Positions 1-13,800 of a DNA stretch of 64,000 bases are shown in pieces. Position numbers and translations under genes: made by a program. Numbering within the stretch: position 1 is the first letter of the stretch; the number at the start of each line of letters is the position of its first letter. Location of the stretch: positions 88,691,562 through 88,755,561 of the forward strand of contig OZ026619.1 of assembly GCA_964020975.1 (NCBI GenBank). Direction: 5' to 3'. The notes under the pieces were generated by a model. That model saw nothing but the letters and a program-made list of their open reading frames with translations, ran no database searches and was not told where the DNA came from. This stretch comes from Hermodice carunculata (Eukaryota > Annelida > Polychaeta > Eunicida > Amphinomidae).

Positions 1-433
1 GTCATTAGGTCAAACACAAGTAACCTTGACCAACATGTGACATATTTCAAGGTCACTCATCCGTACTGTTTTCCCATAAGTGCTTATTGAATATCAGTGA
101 CCTACAGCAACTTCTATTTTCGTTACCTACGGTCTCGCATGCAGGTACATGGTCTTCACCTAAACTATCATTTCCCAGTTATCAACCCTGGCCGAGGGGT
201 TTTCAGTCTCTGACCGGCTTCTAGTTAACACTCACCATATAAGTAACAGGTTTTGTGACCACGGAACGACCGGGTCTGGAACCAGCAACCTTTTACACAC
301 AAAGTCCAATAAGTATTATATAAATATAACACTTTAACTGTTTGCAGTTATGACCAAAAATAAAAATTTCATTCACAAGTGCGATGGATGGTAATTGGGA
401 GAAATAGGATAATGCAAATGACTTTTGTTTCAG
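1..433. repeat. Interspersed repeat in C2CD3 intron
   Basis: The first 230 bases match the end of a repeat at about 20943-21570. Both contain GTCATTAGGTCAAACA, CCTTGACC and a CTGGCCGAGGGG(T/C)TTT word followed by a GACCGGCTTC/GATCGGCTTC block. No exon is visible before 434. Confidence 0.55.
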
Positions 434-1859
434 GTGCAATTTGTTCAAAGTTGGGAGAGGTAGAGGACAATGAGGAAGGTTACCTCACAGCTCTGTTTGA
501 ACACAGCAAGAATCTCGTTATCCCAACAAGTTCACCCTTTCTCTGGTAAGTTTTGGAAAATGTGGCATGTAATTTTGCACAGAAAAAAATGTAATGGTGT
601 TGATTTGATGATCAGAGCTGAAGCAAGTGACCGAAATGCCTTTGTCTAAGAATCAGTAAAATTATTTTCTTTTCAGGCATGAAAATAAAAATTTATAATC
701 ATATTGAAAACATGTTAGAGACCAAAACATCACCTCAGCAGGCCTATTTGAATCTTTTTTGTGTACCCCCCCCCCCCCAAAAAAAAGGGGGGGGGGGGGT
801 AAAAGCGTTCAGTCTCAAAATTTTAAAGGCTTTAAATACCTTTCCTCATAATATGTGCAAAGTCTTTAAATGCCCTATAATATTTACAAATTGTGTTGTC
901 AAAATAACTTGTTGGTTCTGGGGGACAAACCTTGGCCAAATGGGCCCACTTGATTTGTGCTGAAAAAAATGGTATTATTTTGTCATCAAGGTATCTTCAA
1001 GAAGAGAGACTGGAAGTTCAAGTATGGGTCACATACTACATGGAATCTGAAGAAAAGAAACGGCCACGTCACAGAGACAAACTCATTGGATCAGCCTACA
1101 TTGACGTTACAAGTCTGGCAGACTTGAGAAGAAGACAGCACAGAGTTAGGTAAGAAACGCTTTAGTTTTCAGCCATCTTGTAGTCAAGGCATCTTGGAAA
1201 ATCAACTTTTTAACCGGTGTCTCAATATATGTATTGAGAAGAAAACTGAACTGAAGAAAAGGTGCATTACATCATAATCACGATCATGTGTATTATGGAA
1301 ATAATTTCATGATGTTACTTTAGTGACCTTTACAAGCTGAGATGGACTGATAAGGTTTGCGGGTCTGTGTGACCTCTGGAGGAGGCAAATCGCTCAACTA
1401 GTTGCTTTATTTTGTCTGGTACCCGAGTGAATTTCTGAGAGTACATTGTACCAAGTTCCAAAACAGACGCAAACACAGGCAGTTTAACCCTACCCCACTC
1501 AAATTGCCCAAAAGTGCCTGGATGTAAATCAATGTCTGCCGTAACGATTTTACTTTAATTTCACATTGCCAGAAAACATTTTTGTGAGAGTTGTATGTAA
1601 GACCATTCTGGTCTCAGGTAAAGGAGCATGAAAAGTACTAAGCACGGTACCTTAAAAAAGTTGTTTTTTTTTTTCTTTTCGAGGCAGGTGATCTCTCAAG
1701 AGAGTAACTGCTGTACATTACTGATCTTTTTTTTTGATGGACCCTGTTGTATGTTTCAGTGGCATTTACCCTTTGTTCAAACCTGGTGCTAGCAACATGG
1801 GTGGGGCATTCATCAGAGCACATGTCAGTCTTAAGCCTCATGTTGGGGACATTACACAG
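434..1859 (+). CDS. C2CD3: C2CD3 exons for a first C2-type region in the window
   Basis: Three exons (434-545, 991-1149, 1760-1859) encode about 123 residues. The order is an approach segment with a [20 protein letters not shown] strand, then [17 protein letters not shown], a basic loop ([18 protein letters not shown]), and [20 protein letters not shown]. The alternation of beta strands and the IGSAYIDV strand are typical of a degenerate C2 fold lacking a full set of calcium-binding aspartates. The W codon is split across the first intron (TG|G). Phase 2 joins the first two junctions and phase 0 leaves the third exon. Confidence 0.85.
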
Positions 1860-4800
1860 GTAAGTTGTCGCTTGTCTACATGAAATATATGATCTAATTT
1901 ACACATTGTGATCATTTAAAAGATACTTACAAAGGGTAGTCTTTACCCAGTACTCAGAAAGTGTCTGTAAGAAGCAAATATTTGAAGTTGTAACTTGGAA
2001 TTTATGATAGCCATGTGTTTTCAATGGATGAGATAATAACAGCTTTTCATGCCAATAACAACTCTCCTTCCGTAAAGTTGTTATTGGCACGGAAAGTAAT
2101 TAACATTCATGTTTATTGTAATCCCATATATCAATGTTTCCAATTTTTTTAAAGCGGAAAAATTATTGCAGCCTTCAAGTTAAGTAAAATTACTAGGAAA
2201 TGGACAAAAATCTTTTTAGGATTATCAATTTAATAGTGAAAAACGATGTATTTTTCCCATCACTCCCCTCATTAGATCTCATGTAATGCTGTTTTGAATC
2301 TAAAATCTCTATTTATTGACCACCTCTCATGAGAACTATCTGATAGGTGGTCTTTCTTTGTGACAGTTTTGCAAGGTGTATTAAGCATAATATTCCAGAT
2401 CGAGGTTATTTTGGAATTAGTGTGTGATTTTTCATTTGTAGTTATATATTGTAGTAGTGGTACCAAGTATAAGATCCTCTCATACATTTCATGGTATGAA
2501 GTTGCGGTATTTATTGCAGCTTTTGGTTTATCTCTTTTGACAGATATCTGATGAAGAGGAAAGTGAAACGAGGAGAGGTAGATTCAAACAAGACAGAGAA
2601 AAAGGCCAGAGGGCAACTCATAACCAAAGAAAAACAACCCCAAGTGGTGGACCAGCAGAGGATAATTTTGTGGTGGACATGGAAAATACATTCCCTGTAC
2701 ACATTTCCATAGAGAGAGCCATGCATCTTCCCTATGTGTCTGACAAAGATGGGTATGGACATGTGCAATTACATGATTTGTCATTGAAATGTACATGTAC
2801 ATCTTTTAAAAAAAAGAACTAGAAAAAAAGTAGACATTGTGGATGACTGGTGTTCTTTGACCTTGACAATGTGTAATGTGTTAATTTGTAAATACCAGAC
2901 TAGGGCCTGGCAGCTCAAAAAACCCAAACTGAATTCGCTTTTTCAGTGAAGATTTGCTCTAAATTATTAGAGAAGCAGTTCGACGCGTTTCACCTCCAAC
3001 GGGGCTCATCAGGAACTGACTTAACGCTCACTAGCTCGTGTTTGATTACGCGCAAACGGCCATTGCCGTCTTTATATATACCCAAGGGTAACACGTCCAT
3101 AGTGACAGACGTTACGTCATGGCGTGGACCGGAGAGGCGTGATCTCTGCTGACTCAGTCAAGCATGATGACGAGTCAGTAAGTGGTTTGTGACATGAGCA
3201 GAGGCACGTAGTTGACGTGTCACAGAGACCGATTGATCAGGGGGTCGGAGAAAGCCTCCCCCGGGTTCATGACACTGGGAAAATATTCCCTAGAGCGTCT
3301 ATCCCTAAGAAGTAGGGCTATAATGTGATATCAAGGTGGTGGGTATAAATAAATGTTAGAATAACATTACAAGGTCCATGAAAATTTCATGAGAGGGAGT
3401 TGAGCTAGGAGTGTGGAAGAAACAGTGTTTCTGCCTCAGGATTAAGTGTTTGTCATGGGAAAGCAGATAAGAGAACTTTATATTTTCGCATAAGACAAGA
3501 CTAGTCTATCTACTTTCCCATGACATTTAGACCGAACGGTTCCATAACTCTTAACTGGTGGATCCAATAATGCTCACGCGCCAATCTGAAAGTCTCAGTT
3601 TTTTTTCAGTTCAGGCGGGGTAGGGATATGTTCCAAAATTTGGGCCTTAAGCCGAATATTTTGGTGGCTAGGATTAGCAAAGTGTCTGCCTAGTGGTTGA
3701 TTGGTATCTCTTTTGTTAATGTAGTAGAGATGTTCTCTAAGTCGGTTAATGAAGGGTCTGTATGTTTGACCTACATACTGTTTGTGGCAGACTCCACAAG
3801 TTAGTATATACACGCGGTTGTTGTGTCTACAAAAGCCTCCTGTGGGTGTATCGTATGTATGCCCAGTTTGTGTGCTTGTGACTACACCTGAGGTGTCAAG
3901 TAGGTCACAATATTTGCAGTTGTTTTTTCTTGCAAGGATTCTGGTCACTGATGCCTGCTACTGCAGGCGGTTGCTTTTCGGGTGGATACCTAAGGCGTGA
4001 TCGGACTAAAATGTCCTGAAGATGCTTATTTCGCCTGTATCCCATGAGGACCTGCCGGTTCGCCAAGGTTTGTGCATATCTAGAAGCCTGGATGGTGTTC
4101 CAGTTTCTTATGATTATCTCCTTGAGGGGAGGTAATGCTGGGTTGTAAGTTGTAATAAGAAATAATTTATCCTGTTCAGGATCTGTGGGTTGGGAATTGG
4201 ATGTGTTTTGTAGAAGGGATGTTCTATCCATGCTTCTCACTGTTTGGAGCGTGTTTTCTACAAAGTCTGTGGGGTAGCCTCTCATTGTATAATACAATGC
4301 TATCTTTTCAGCATTAGCTTCAAAATCTGCAGTGTAGGTGCAGATTCTTTTGACTCGTAGGAGCTGGCTGAAAGGGCCGGCAGACATGCAATGTTTGGGA
4401 TGTGCAGATCTGTAGTGGAGATACATATGTGTATCTGTGGGTTTGGTGTACAATGTTGTGTACAACTTGTTTTGATCGTGCAAGCACACCTTTGTGTCCA
4501 GGAAGCTGATTTCTTTGTCACTGTATTAGACTGAGAATTTGATGGTTGGGTGGCTGTTATTTAGGAATTGTACAAATTCCTGTAACAGTGTCAAACCGTG
4601 ATGCCACATACAAAAAATGTCATCAATGAAGCGCCAGAATATGGTGGGCTTGTGAGTGGACTTGGATAGGAGTTTTTCTTCCAAGTTGGCCATAAAAAGA
4701 TTTGCATATGAGGGCGCTACTCGAGTGCCCATTGCCGTCCCACTGACCTGGAGATAGTGTTCTCCATTGAATTCGAAGTTATTACACAGTAACACCAGTC

Positions 4801-7800
4801 TGAGAAGGGAGTTAATTTCCCTAACAGCTGGTTTGTCATTTTGTGTCCTATCACGAAGAAGGTGCTGAGCTGCGGTTCTCAGACCCTCATTGATGGGGAT
4901 GTTCGCGTAAAGTGAGGTTACATCAAGTGTGACCAGAAGCGTGTTGTCTGGTTGTTGTGGTAAAGATTCTATCTTATTGATAAAATCATTTGTGTCCTTG
5001 ATGTAACTAGGGATCCGTTGTACTAACAGCCGTAGAAAGAAATCTACAAAACCGGAAACTCGTTCTGTTGGACATTCGTTGGCGCTCAAAATAGGTCTAC
5101 CGGGGGGAGGGTACACTCCCTTGTGAATTTTTGGTAGGATGTAAAAGCAGGGAACTCGGGGTTCTGCTATATACAAGAAATTGAAAGTGTCTTGCGAAAT
5201 GGAGTTGTTATCTAACAGCTGTTGTAAAAGCGCTTTGACTTGTTCATTGTGCTGGTGTGTAAGATTGACCGGTATGGATCTAGAGTGATTTGTATTGGAT
5301 AAAAGCTTCTTGGCTTCGTTGATATAGTCAGTTGTGTTCATAATGACTATAGCAGAGCCCTTGTCCGCTTGTTTTATCACTATTTCTGGGTTGTTTTTAA
5401 GATCTTTCAGCCCCTGTATCTCCTCCTTAGTTAGATTTTTGGCACGAGGTGCACGAGGTGTGTGTTGGGCAACCTCGTATTTGATGTGTTAATTTACGCG
5501 AGAAAATCCATGCTACAGGCCCATGATGACTGATGTAAGTTGCTTGTTTAGTAGTTGTTTTGGTTAGAGCTTAAAGTGCTATTTTTTAAGTAAAAATAAA
5601 ATTACAATTACCACTATTCATTCTAGTAAGTGCAGAGTGCCTGGAAGAAAAGTGAATTGCATGATATGGCTGAAAAACAGGCAATGCACTAGCATTGAGC
5701 ATGGAAATATACATTATCAATGAAAGTGGAGACTTCTTTTGTTAAAAAAAAAAAAAAAAAAAAAGAATATGACATGTTAACCCTCTTCAGTCGGAAGACA
5801 TGTTTGATAAATGAAAATGTTTGCAGACGGTTTTACACAGCAAATGAGAGAATCTGTGATGACCTGAGTATAGCATGTGGTTGGATGTGCAAGACAGCTG
5901 TTCACTCAGTCTCATCACCTGACTGTATAAAGGTGAAGCGTGGGAAGAATTGGAAAACCTGTGAACAAAGGGGGCAGGGTTTTGACATGAAGTGGGAAGT
6001 GCAGATGTATGTAGTTTTGAAGCCTTGTAAGGCTCTTGCAGATAAAACATTTGTCTACTCAGTAGTCCTCCTCTTGTAAGGCCCCTCTCACCAGTGGCCA
6101 CCCCCTCTGCAAAGACCACTTCTCCATGCAACAAATAAAGCATTTTTCCCCTCAAGAAAGGCCACCCCTCTTATAAGGCCACATTTCCAATGCATTTAGG
6201 GTGACCTCATAAGAGGGCGACAACTGTGCTTATTTTATGATTTGATAGTCATTCCTATTCTTCTTGTTTTCCTAAATTGTCCAGAGGTGGCACCACTGTA
6301 CCAAACTGTTACGTCAGTTACCAGACAGCTGAGAAGGACCAGCCAGCCACTACCAATGTGTACCATGGCAGTGATTGTCCAGTCTGGCGCTACGACCAGG
6401 ACACCAGACTGGGTAAAGAACTCCTCACACAGGGACCCAAGGTACTTTACAAGTTGTCATCTTTTAGTGGTTCCCTCAGATGTTAAGCTCAAAGGAGGGT
6501 CTCCTTTCTACTCTTTCGCCCTTCCATTCACTTTTATACAAAATTTAATGTCCTATCAGCTTTTTAAGACATGATCAGTTATACTTCTGTCTCTTACTAA
6601 CCAAAACAGAGATACGGTTAGATTTGGTAGCTGCTCTATGTAAAATATATGTACAAAATACACCCCTTAATGTTTACATGGGGGATTATTTTATATCAAA
6701 CCCGGTAATCACAAAATTGGGTAATTATCAACTTCTCATGGAAATTTTTGTTCACCAGCTCTCTGTTTTGCAATCTTGCAGAAAACCCTTGTCTTTCTTC
6801 TTTATTCTGGACAAACTTTCTGGTTGTATGGGTTTTTTGTCACATTTTTTGGTCAAATTCACTTTGATAGCTGATGATGCTGCAAAGTTGCAGGCCTCAG
6901 CTTATCTCGAAACAAACTTTCAGCAGCACCTTTTATGGGAAACATGAAAGCAAATGGTTTCAAAGATATTTTGTGTATCTCACTGCCTTGTGTACATGAA
7001 AGTAATTGATGTGGTTTTATTTTCCCTTTCATTTTCAGAATTTAGTCTTCAAAGTGTGGCATAAGCCAGGCGATCCCTCTCAACCACCTGGTGAGTTCAC
7101 AACAGAATGTTCGTCCTTTGTGCATGTGCTTCGAAAATTGTGGTGGAATATTTTTGTCTGTGCGCCACGATCATCATAATTCCATGTTGTAGGTGTATGC
7201 AGTAAATACTGTTCTATGATGAAATGTTTGCAATACTCCTTCCGTGCATCGTTTGTTTTCATTAACATGACAATGACATCACAAGAAAGCTTTGAGAAAT
7301 TTTAGCATAAGACTTGAAAAGTATGGCTATGTCCCCATAACATTCAGACCAAAAGGTTCCATTGTGCACAAATTGAGACTTTTTAGCGCAAAAAATTTGC
7401 ACAAAGTTTGGTGCAGAAAATCCTGGTCAGACCAGAAAGAAGTAAAACTTAGCAAATCTGTTATCTGTCAGATATATTTTCCTCAATTGGTGACCAGATT
7501 ATGAAACACTGATGAACAAACATTATGCAATGTCCACTTGTAGTTTTTCTAACCATGTTTGTATTTCATTGTATTTGTTTTCTCATATCAGACAGAGGAA
7601 CAGATCGTGTGCTTGGCTTTGTTTCGGTTGACCTTGGCCCATTGACCTCAGGCCTGCAACAGCTGTGTGGTTGGTACAACATCATGGACTTCAATGGACA
7701 CTGCCAAGGTCAAATTAAGGTCAGTTTTGTTCACATTGAAGCATCAGCTGTTTTATTACAACCACATGTTATCAGCGCATGTTATCTTTGCACATCCTCT

Positions 7801-10800
7801 GCTTCACAGAATGTTAACTTGGGTACAAATTGTGCCATTTAAAGTACTCCAACTTTCAAGAAGTAGCCTGGATTCCAATAACCTGAAAATATTTTGGTCA
7901 TTTGTTGTGGTCAGGATATAGTATCGCTGCAGGACAGGTTTTTGGTTTGCACATGATTAACCTCAATTTTGCAGGATTCATCTGAGTGGGTTCAGCCCAA
8001 GAGAACATCGTGCATTGTAGGTTTCCTCTGGATTTTTCTAACCAGTAACTTAATCTGAACTAATCAAAATTTGAGAATTGCATTAATCAAGTGTTCACAT
8101 AAAAAGTTTTGACTAATTTTTGTTCAACCAAATTTGAATGGAGCTAGCAGGTAAAAACTGATTTGAAAAATACCATAAACTTTCAAGAGCAAGAGAAAAG
8201 AACAACAGGAAAGACGAGAGCCTGTTTTTACATTGATTGTAGATGTCCAGATTGTGATCAATTTTGCTGTTCAGCAAAGTTTTCTCAGCACAAGTATCCA
8301 GAAGATCATTTTCTAGGTATTGATGCTTCGTTACAGTGGTCCTTGTGAACGCTTTGCCTTGTAGCAAGGCAGGATTAAACCGTGCTGTTTTGAAAGAGAA
8401 TTAGCTAAAACATATAGAACAATAAAATACTGTGTTGTACTTTAGGTCTCCATCACTCCCCAAGAGTCTCTGGAGGGCTTGAAGTGTGTAACAGCTGATC
8501 AGAACACACAGGTAGGAGTATTACACTTTGGTTTTTACCCTTCAGCCTTCTGAGGCTGAAGGGTATTGTCGTGCTCTGCGCCATCCATCTATCGTAACGT
8601 CCGTCTGTCCATCTGGTGTTACCACTATAGCGTAACAAGTTTTTGAGTTGGGACTTCCAAATTGCATGTGATTATACACCGCTATAAGATCTATTTTGTG
8701 TGTAAGCATGGTTGACCTTGACCCACTTTTCAAGGTTACAATGATTCAAGATTCGAGAAAATGTTTATTTGACCCATCCACAGTCTTGCGAAAATAACCG
8801 TACACATGTACAAGAATATAATCAAAAGACAAAGTTGTTACAATAATGCAGATAGATAAGAATGAGTTGGTCAGGGAGACAGTCATTAAGGCCTTTAACA
8901 GACCGCTATCATGTGTGCCACCCTATATAAGAGTATGATAATAATAGTAAAGTGATCATAGAGACGCTAAAGCCTGCATCTATCGACCGGAATTTCACAC
9001 AAAAGAAGCATCATGGAGTGTGTTAAAAGCGTATGTAAAGTCGAGGTCATACCTTTGTATATTACCAACTTGTTTAAGGTAAAAGTCCAGTGCACAATAG
9101 AAGTGCTGATGTAACTAAGAGGGTTTTTGAGATGTGGCATCAAAATTGCACGATTGTGCACCTTGTAAAAGCATAATTAAATTTTATAAATATTTGACCT
9201 TGACTTTTTTAAGGTCACGGGGCATTACCATGGAATGATTGAAAAGCCTATTTAAAGTCAAGGTCATACTTCTATATTTCATGTACTTATTAACGTAAAG
9301 AGTCAAGAGTGCACAGTGGTAGTACTGTTGTAACTAAGACCTGTACAAATCATAGGTGCATACAAGCCACCTAACATACCTGTCAGCATTCTCATCTGCA
9401 GCCTTTGGTGTCTTTTCATATATGCACTATGATCACCCAACTAACGCCCATACAGTAGTCCGTGAGGATTTCAATGTTGACAGCCAATATGACACAAAAG
9501 ACTGGACCTCGGTTTGTAACTTTTTAATGCCCCATGGTGTAGTTCAAACAACCAGCAAATATACAACAAACATGAGAACCATTCTGGATGATATTTACAC
9601 TAACATTGAACATTATGTCACTGGAATAGGTGAAACCTATAACTCTTTCCACAAAGGGGTGTTGATTACAATCTTATAGATATCCTCTGAATAGAAAATG
9701 TAGGGGTCCCTGATATTTTGGAACACAAGTCATGGTAATATTAATAAACATGAATTAAAAAGATGAAGACAGTAATTGCGGCTGAAGGGTACTTAATGCT
9801 TTACACAGTATTTTTTTAGCTCTGGTGACCATAGGTCGCAGAGCTTATGCACTCACTCATGTCTGTTTGCAAACAATTGCTTCACAACACAGTAGTTTCT
9901 ACAATTTTAAATTTAGCCTCTTCAAAAAAGTTAAAGAACTGAAAATGCTGTGGTGTGTTTCATTTTCAGTCAATCCCAAGAAATTTGTTGGAAACATTCA
10001 GGAGGCTAGTATGTTAATTGAAAACAATACATGTACTAGCTATGTCACCTGCAGTATAGGTGAATGTAAAATGAGTTATAATAAATTTAAGGCAATTTTA
10101 CCAAACATACAACAAATGTAGACCATATGTGGAAGTTTAATAATTAGCTTGGAATGTACCAATATATCATTATGGGAACCTCATACAGACAGAAATCTAT
10201 GACATTTCTTTGTATAATGTTTAAGGTTTTCTGCAGCATTTTCTGGCTATCGCGCTTTCAATTTCACAGTATAAAAGATGTGGCATATTGACTGTGCATT
10301 ATGTCTTTGTCAACTTTAGTCAAACAGCTCACTTTCCTGACACTTCCATTTAGGATGGTATGTGAAGGTTGCTTGTTTTGGAACACTGTATTCTGTTTAT
10401 TAGGAGCATGTGTCCATGTTCCTAATAAGGGAACAACCTCTTTTTTTTTTTTTTTTTTTTTTGTTAGTAAAGAACATTTTCATGTTCAGTTCAAGTCTAT
10501 TGCCTATTTATCAATCATAGTTTGTAATATACTGTAATTTCATAAGGGAAATGAGCACTTATTAGAATGAAGATGATACTTAGTAGTTTCCATCAACTAA
10601 TGGTAAATACTGACTCTCTATTTATTTTGCCAGCAACAAGGCCCAACCACAAGCTTCCATACCGCGGGGGTATACAGTTTTTTTCCCAGTCACCTGTCTT
10701 GGTACCCGGAACAGAAAATCCAGCATGCACCGGGTGGCTCTCCCATCTTGCCGGCAAATGTTGCAGAGCATTATCAGAATGTGAAGCGAGTGCATGAATC

Positions 10801-13800
10801 CATGTCGCAAGACCAGCATCAAGTGGTGCCACCTACTGGAGGAAATGTGGAGGCTTCCAAGTCACTTTTACTGAAAAATCTGAGGTAGGTCTACCAGCAG
10901 TGCACAGTGTAGTTTACTTCTACAAATTAACATTATGCATGTACAAGGGGAACCTCCCTATCAAGACCACCTATTAAAGGGACTGAAAAATGTGGTTTTA
11001 ATTGGGGCTAAAATGACTAAGGATTGACAAAAACAGGACTCCGACTGTAAATTGGTGGTGTTAATGTAGAATTGATCTCATCATGGAGATGATCTTAATA
11101 GGAGATTCTACTTAATAAACGTAGGTCTCTTAAAATTCGAAGTACACTACCACCCTTCTCTCTACCTATGTACAGTGGAACCCCACATTAAGACCTCAGT
11201 AATGAGACCACCTCATGAATAAGACCAGACTTGCAGTAACTGCATTTTCTTTTCAAAATAAATGTATGTACCAATTTTCAGAATTAAGACCACCCCTGAA
11301 TAAGGACCACTTAAGGTGCAACTATCATGACTATAGTTGGTCTCAATAATATGGTTTCACTGTACATGTATATACTTTGGGGGGGGGGGGGTAGTGGACC
11401 CCTTTAATAAAGCCAGCCCAACTGCAGTTGAAAAGTGGTCATAGTTTAGGGGCAGGTTTTCTTTAAAGGAAAATTACAATGAAAATGGATTCTTTCTGCA
11501 TGAAGATAGTGGTCTTAAAGGTGGAGTGGCTTTATGGGGGGGGGGGGGGCAATGTATTTACAGAAGGCTTGTGACTGCTTTATTTCATTGTGTTCATTGG
11601 CTTTACTGCTGCCCTTTATACATCAAACTAATGGCTTTATATGGAATTAAACACTTTCAGGTCAGACATTATGTCAGGAAGTTATTTGACATTAAAATCA
11701 CACTTTAAAGTACTTCAGCTCTAAATTGCGAGATTAAATCTTTATAATTATGTAGTTTTCAGGTCACAAATGGAAATGATCACATTTCTGTGGCAGAGTC
11801 AGCGACTGAATTTTTATATAATGTAAAATAATGATCAGATGTGTGTCAAGAATTGTGTGCATTAAGTTGACGGGAGATAACGTCCCCCTTGAGCTACTTT
11901 TGTACTTTATGATAATCCAGTATTAATGATGATTGCAGAGCAAACCTGCAAGAACTGGACAGCATCAACTTCAAATTGAGACAGCGTCTCAATGAACCTA
12001 CCAGTGAGCCCTCAGTGACTGTGCTTCCAGTATCAGCAGCGCCCTCTGTGAGCAGTGCTAGAAGTAATACACACAGGGACGGCAGGCCTCCTTCTGGTGC
12101 TGGATCAGTGCCCTCCTCCACATTGTCAGTCTCGTATAATAGTTTCACCCAGCCTAGCCCAATGACTACAAACAGCAACACAAATTCATTTGAAGCCTCC
12201 ACTATAGATAGTCTTCTGCCGGGAATCTCTCAGATGAGTGTGGGGCAGACTGTGCAGTCCACAAAACTGCATTCCCAAATGGAGTTTGCGCAGGGTCATG
12301 CAGATTCTAGAACATTTGTCTCCTATGAGTCTTCACCAAGTCAAGAGTACATCCATTTACAAAGTTCCACGCATATGTGGAACACTTACAGCGCAGACAG
12401 TTTGCCATGGCAACCCCATGAAGCAGCTGACCGCCCCACAAGTGATCTCACCCAGGTGTCGCCTCTGCATGAAATGGGTGGAGGAACTGTTGACAAAAGC
12501 CAGATCTCTGAAGGTGAAGAAGAGGAGGAGGATGGTGAAGGAACATGTGTCATACCTAAACCACTGAATGATGTGTCATCAGCAAACTTTGCAAACGGGC
12601 TGACAGGAACATTTACTGTTACGGGAAATAACGCCTCAGCTCATGAATTAACTGAGCATGACAGCTGGTTTGGAAATACCCTGAATGCAGATGCCAGTGA
12701 TGATAATATAGATCTGACAGAGGTGTCTGGGCATATGGAGGGAAGCAGTTTTCGTGTGACCAGATCACTTGATCACAGGCCCAGTGAGCAGGATAGCTGG
12801 TTCTCTGACCCATCTCATCCCAGTGACCGCTCGCTGCGACAGTTTGAGCAGCTGGAGGAGGCTGCTGGGCACAGCAACACAGAAAGTGAAGAGGAAACAA
12901 AGCGTGCAGAGTCCACTGGAGAAGGGGGCTTGTTGAAAACTGAGGACCCAACTTCATTGGCGAGAGTCTCCAGAACATCACTCAGTGAACAGTCTAGAAG
13001 ATCCATTCAAAGAGAAGGACGAAAAGCAGCCAGATATCGCAGGGAGTTTTACCGACATAGGAAAGAAAGTAATTCATCAGATGCAGACTCGTCATCATCA
13101 GAGGAAGAGGAGTCTGCAGAGTCCACCCAGACGGGGTCCACCATGCGGGGAACACGACCTGAGATGCTGGAATCTACCGAGTTGTTCCCTAAAACCAGGC
13201 AACATGAATTTGAAGTGACTACTCCCGGGAGTGAGCACTCCCTTGGGGCGGGGCTTAGCTCTGGATCACTTGGAACAAGGAGTCCTGTGGACTTTCTGGG
13301 AGACTTGAGGAGTCCATTGAACTCGCCCCCCGCATCACAAAATTCTGTGGGGTCTTCTGGACACATGGGTGGTGACCCTATGGGGGAAGAACAAGATGAT
13401 GATGGTGTGCCAGGAAGTGACAGGTCATCAAGAGGCAGAAGGTCAAGGTCAGAATCTGGGTCACAGGCCAGCTTTGCGACACAAGAAGAAGTAAGCGAAG
13501 TGCCCTTCCAACACAGAATAAGTCCTGACACAGAGGAGGAAGAACAAAATGTTAAAGATTCTGCAAGGTCAAATTCATCAATGTCTGATGGAGGAAAATC
13601 AGATCATAGCTCACGAGCTGATCTGCAGACTCAACAGATGGAAACAGATGAGCAGGAACAGGAACGGACACTGACGCCTGAGGGATTTGATGGAAAGCAA
13701 AGTGAAGAGAACCAACTTGTAGACAGGACAAAGAGTGTGAAGTCTGTCACTTCTGAGACTGAACTATCCCCAGTAAGAACAGAGAGCCTGGGAGACCAAA

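Noticed and set aside
3530-3560. Similarity between the 3' region of the Penelope-like element and 7330-7365 (ACATTYAGACC...GGTTCCA)
   Set aside because: It is a match of about 22 bases with several differences, too short and imperfect to claim a shared origin.
13049-13531. 160-codon minus-strand open frame (also 12619-12981 and 12815-13006)
   Set aside because: These lie inside the long C2CD3 exon. The strongly biased Ser/Glu/Asp composition suppresses stops on the other strand.
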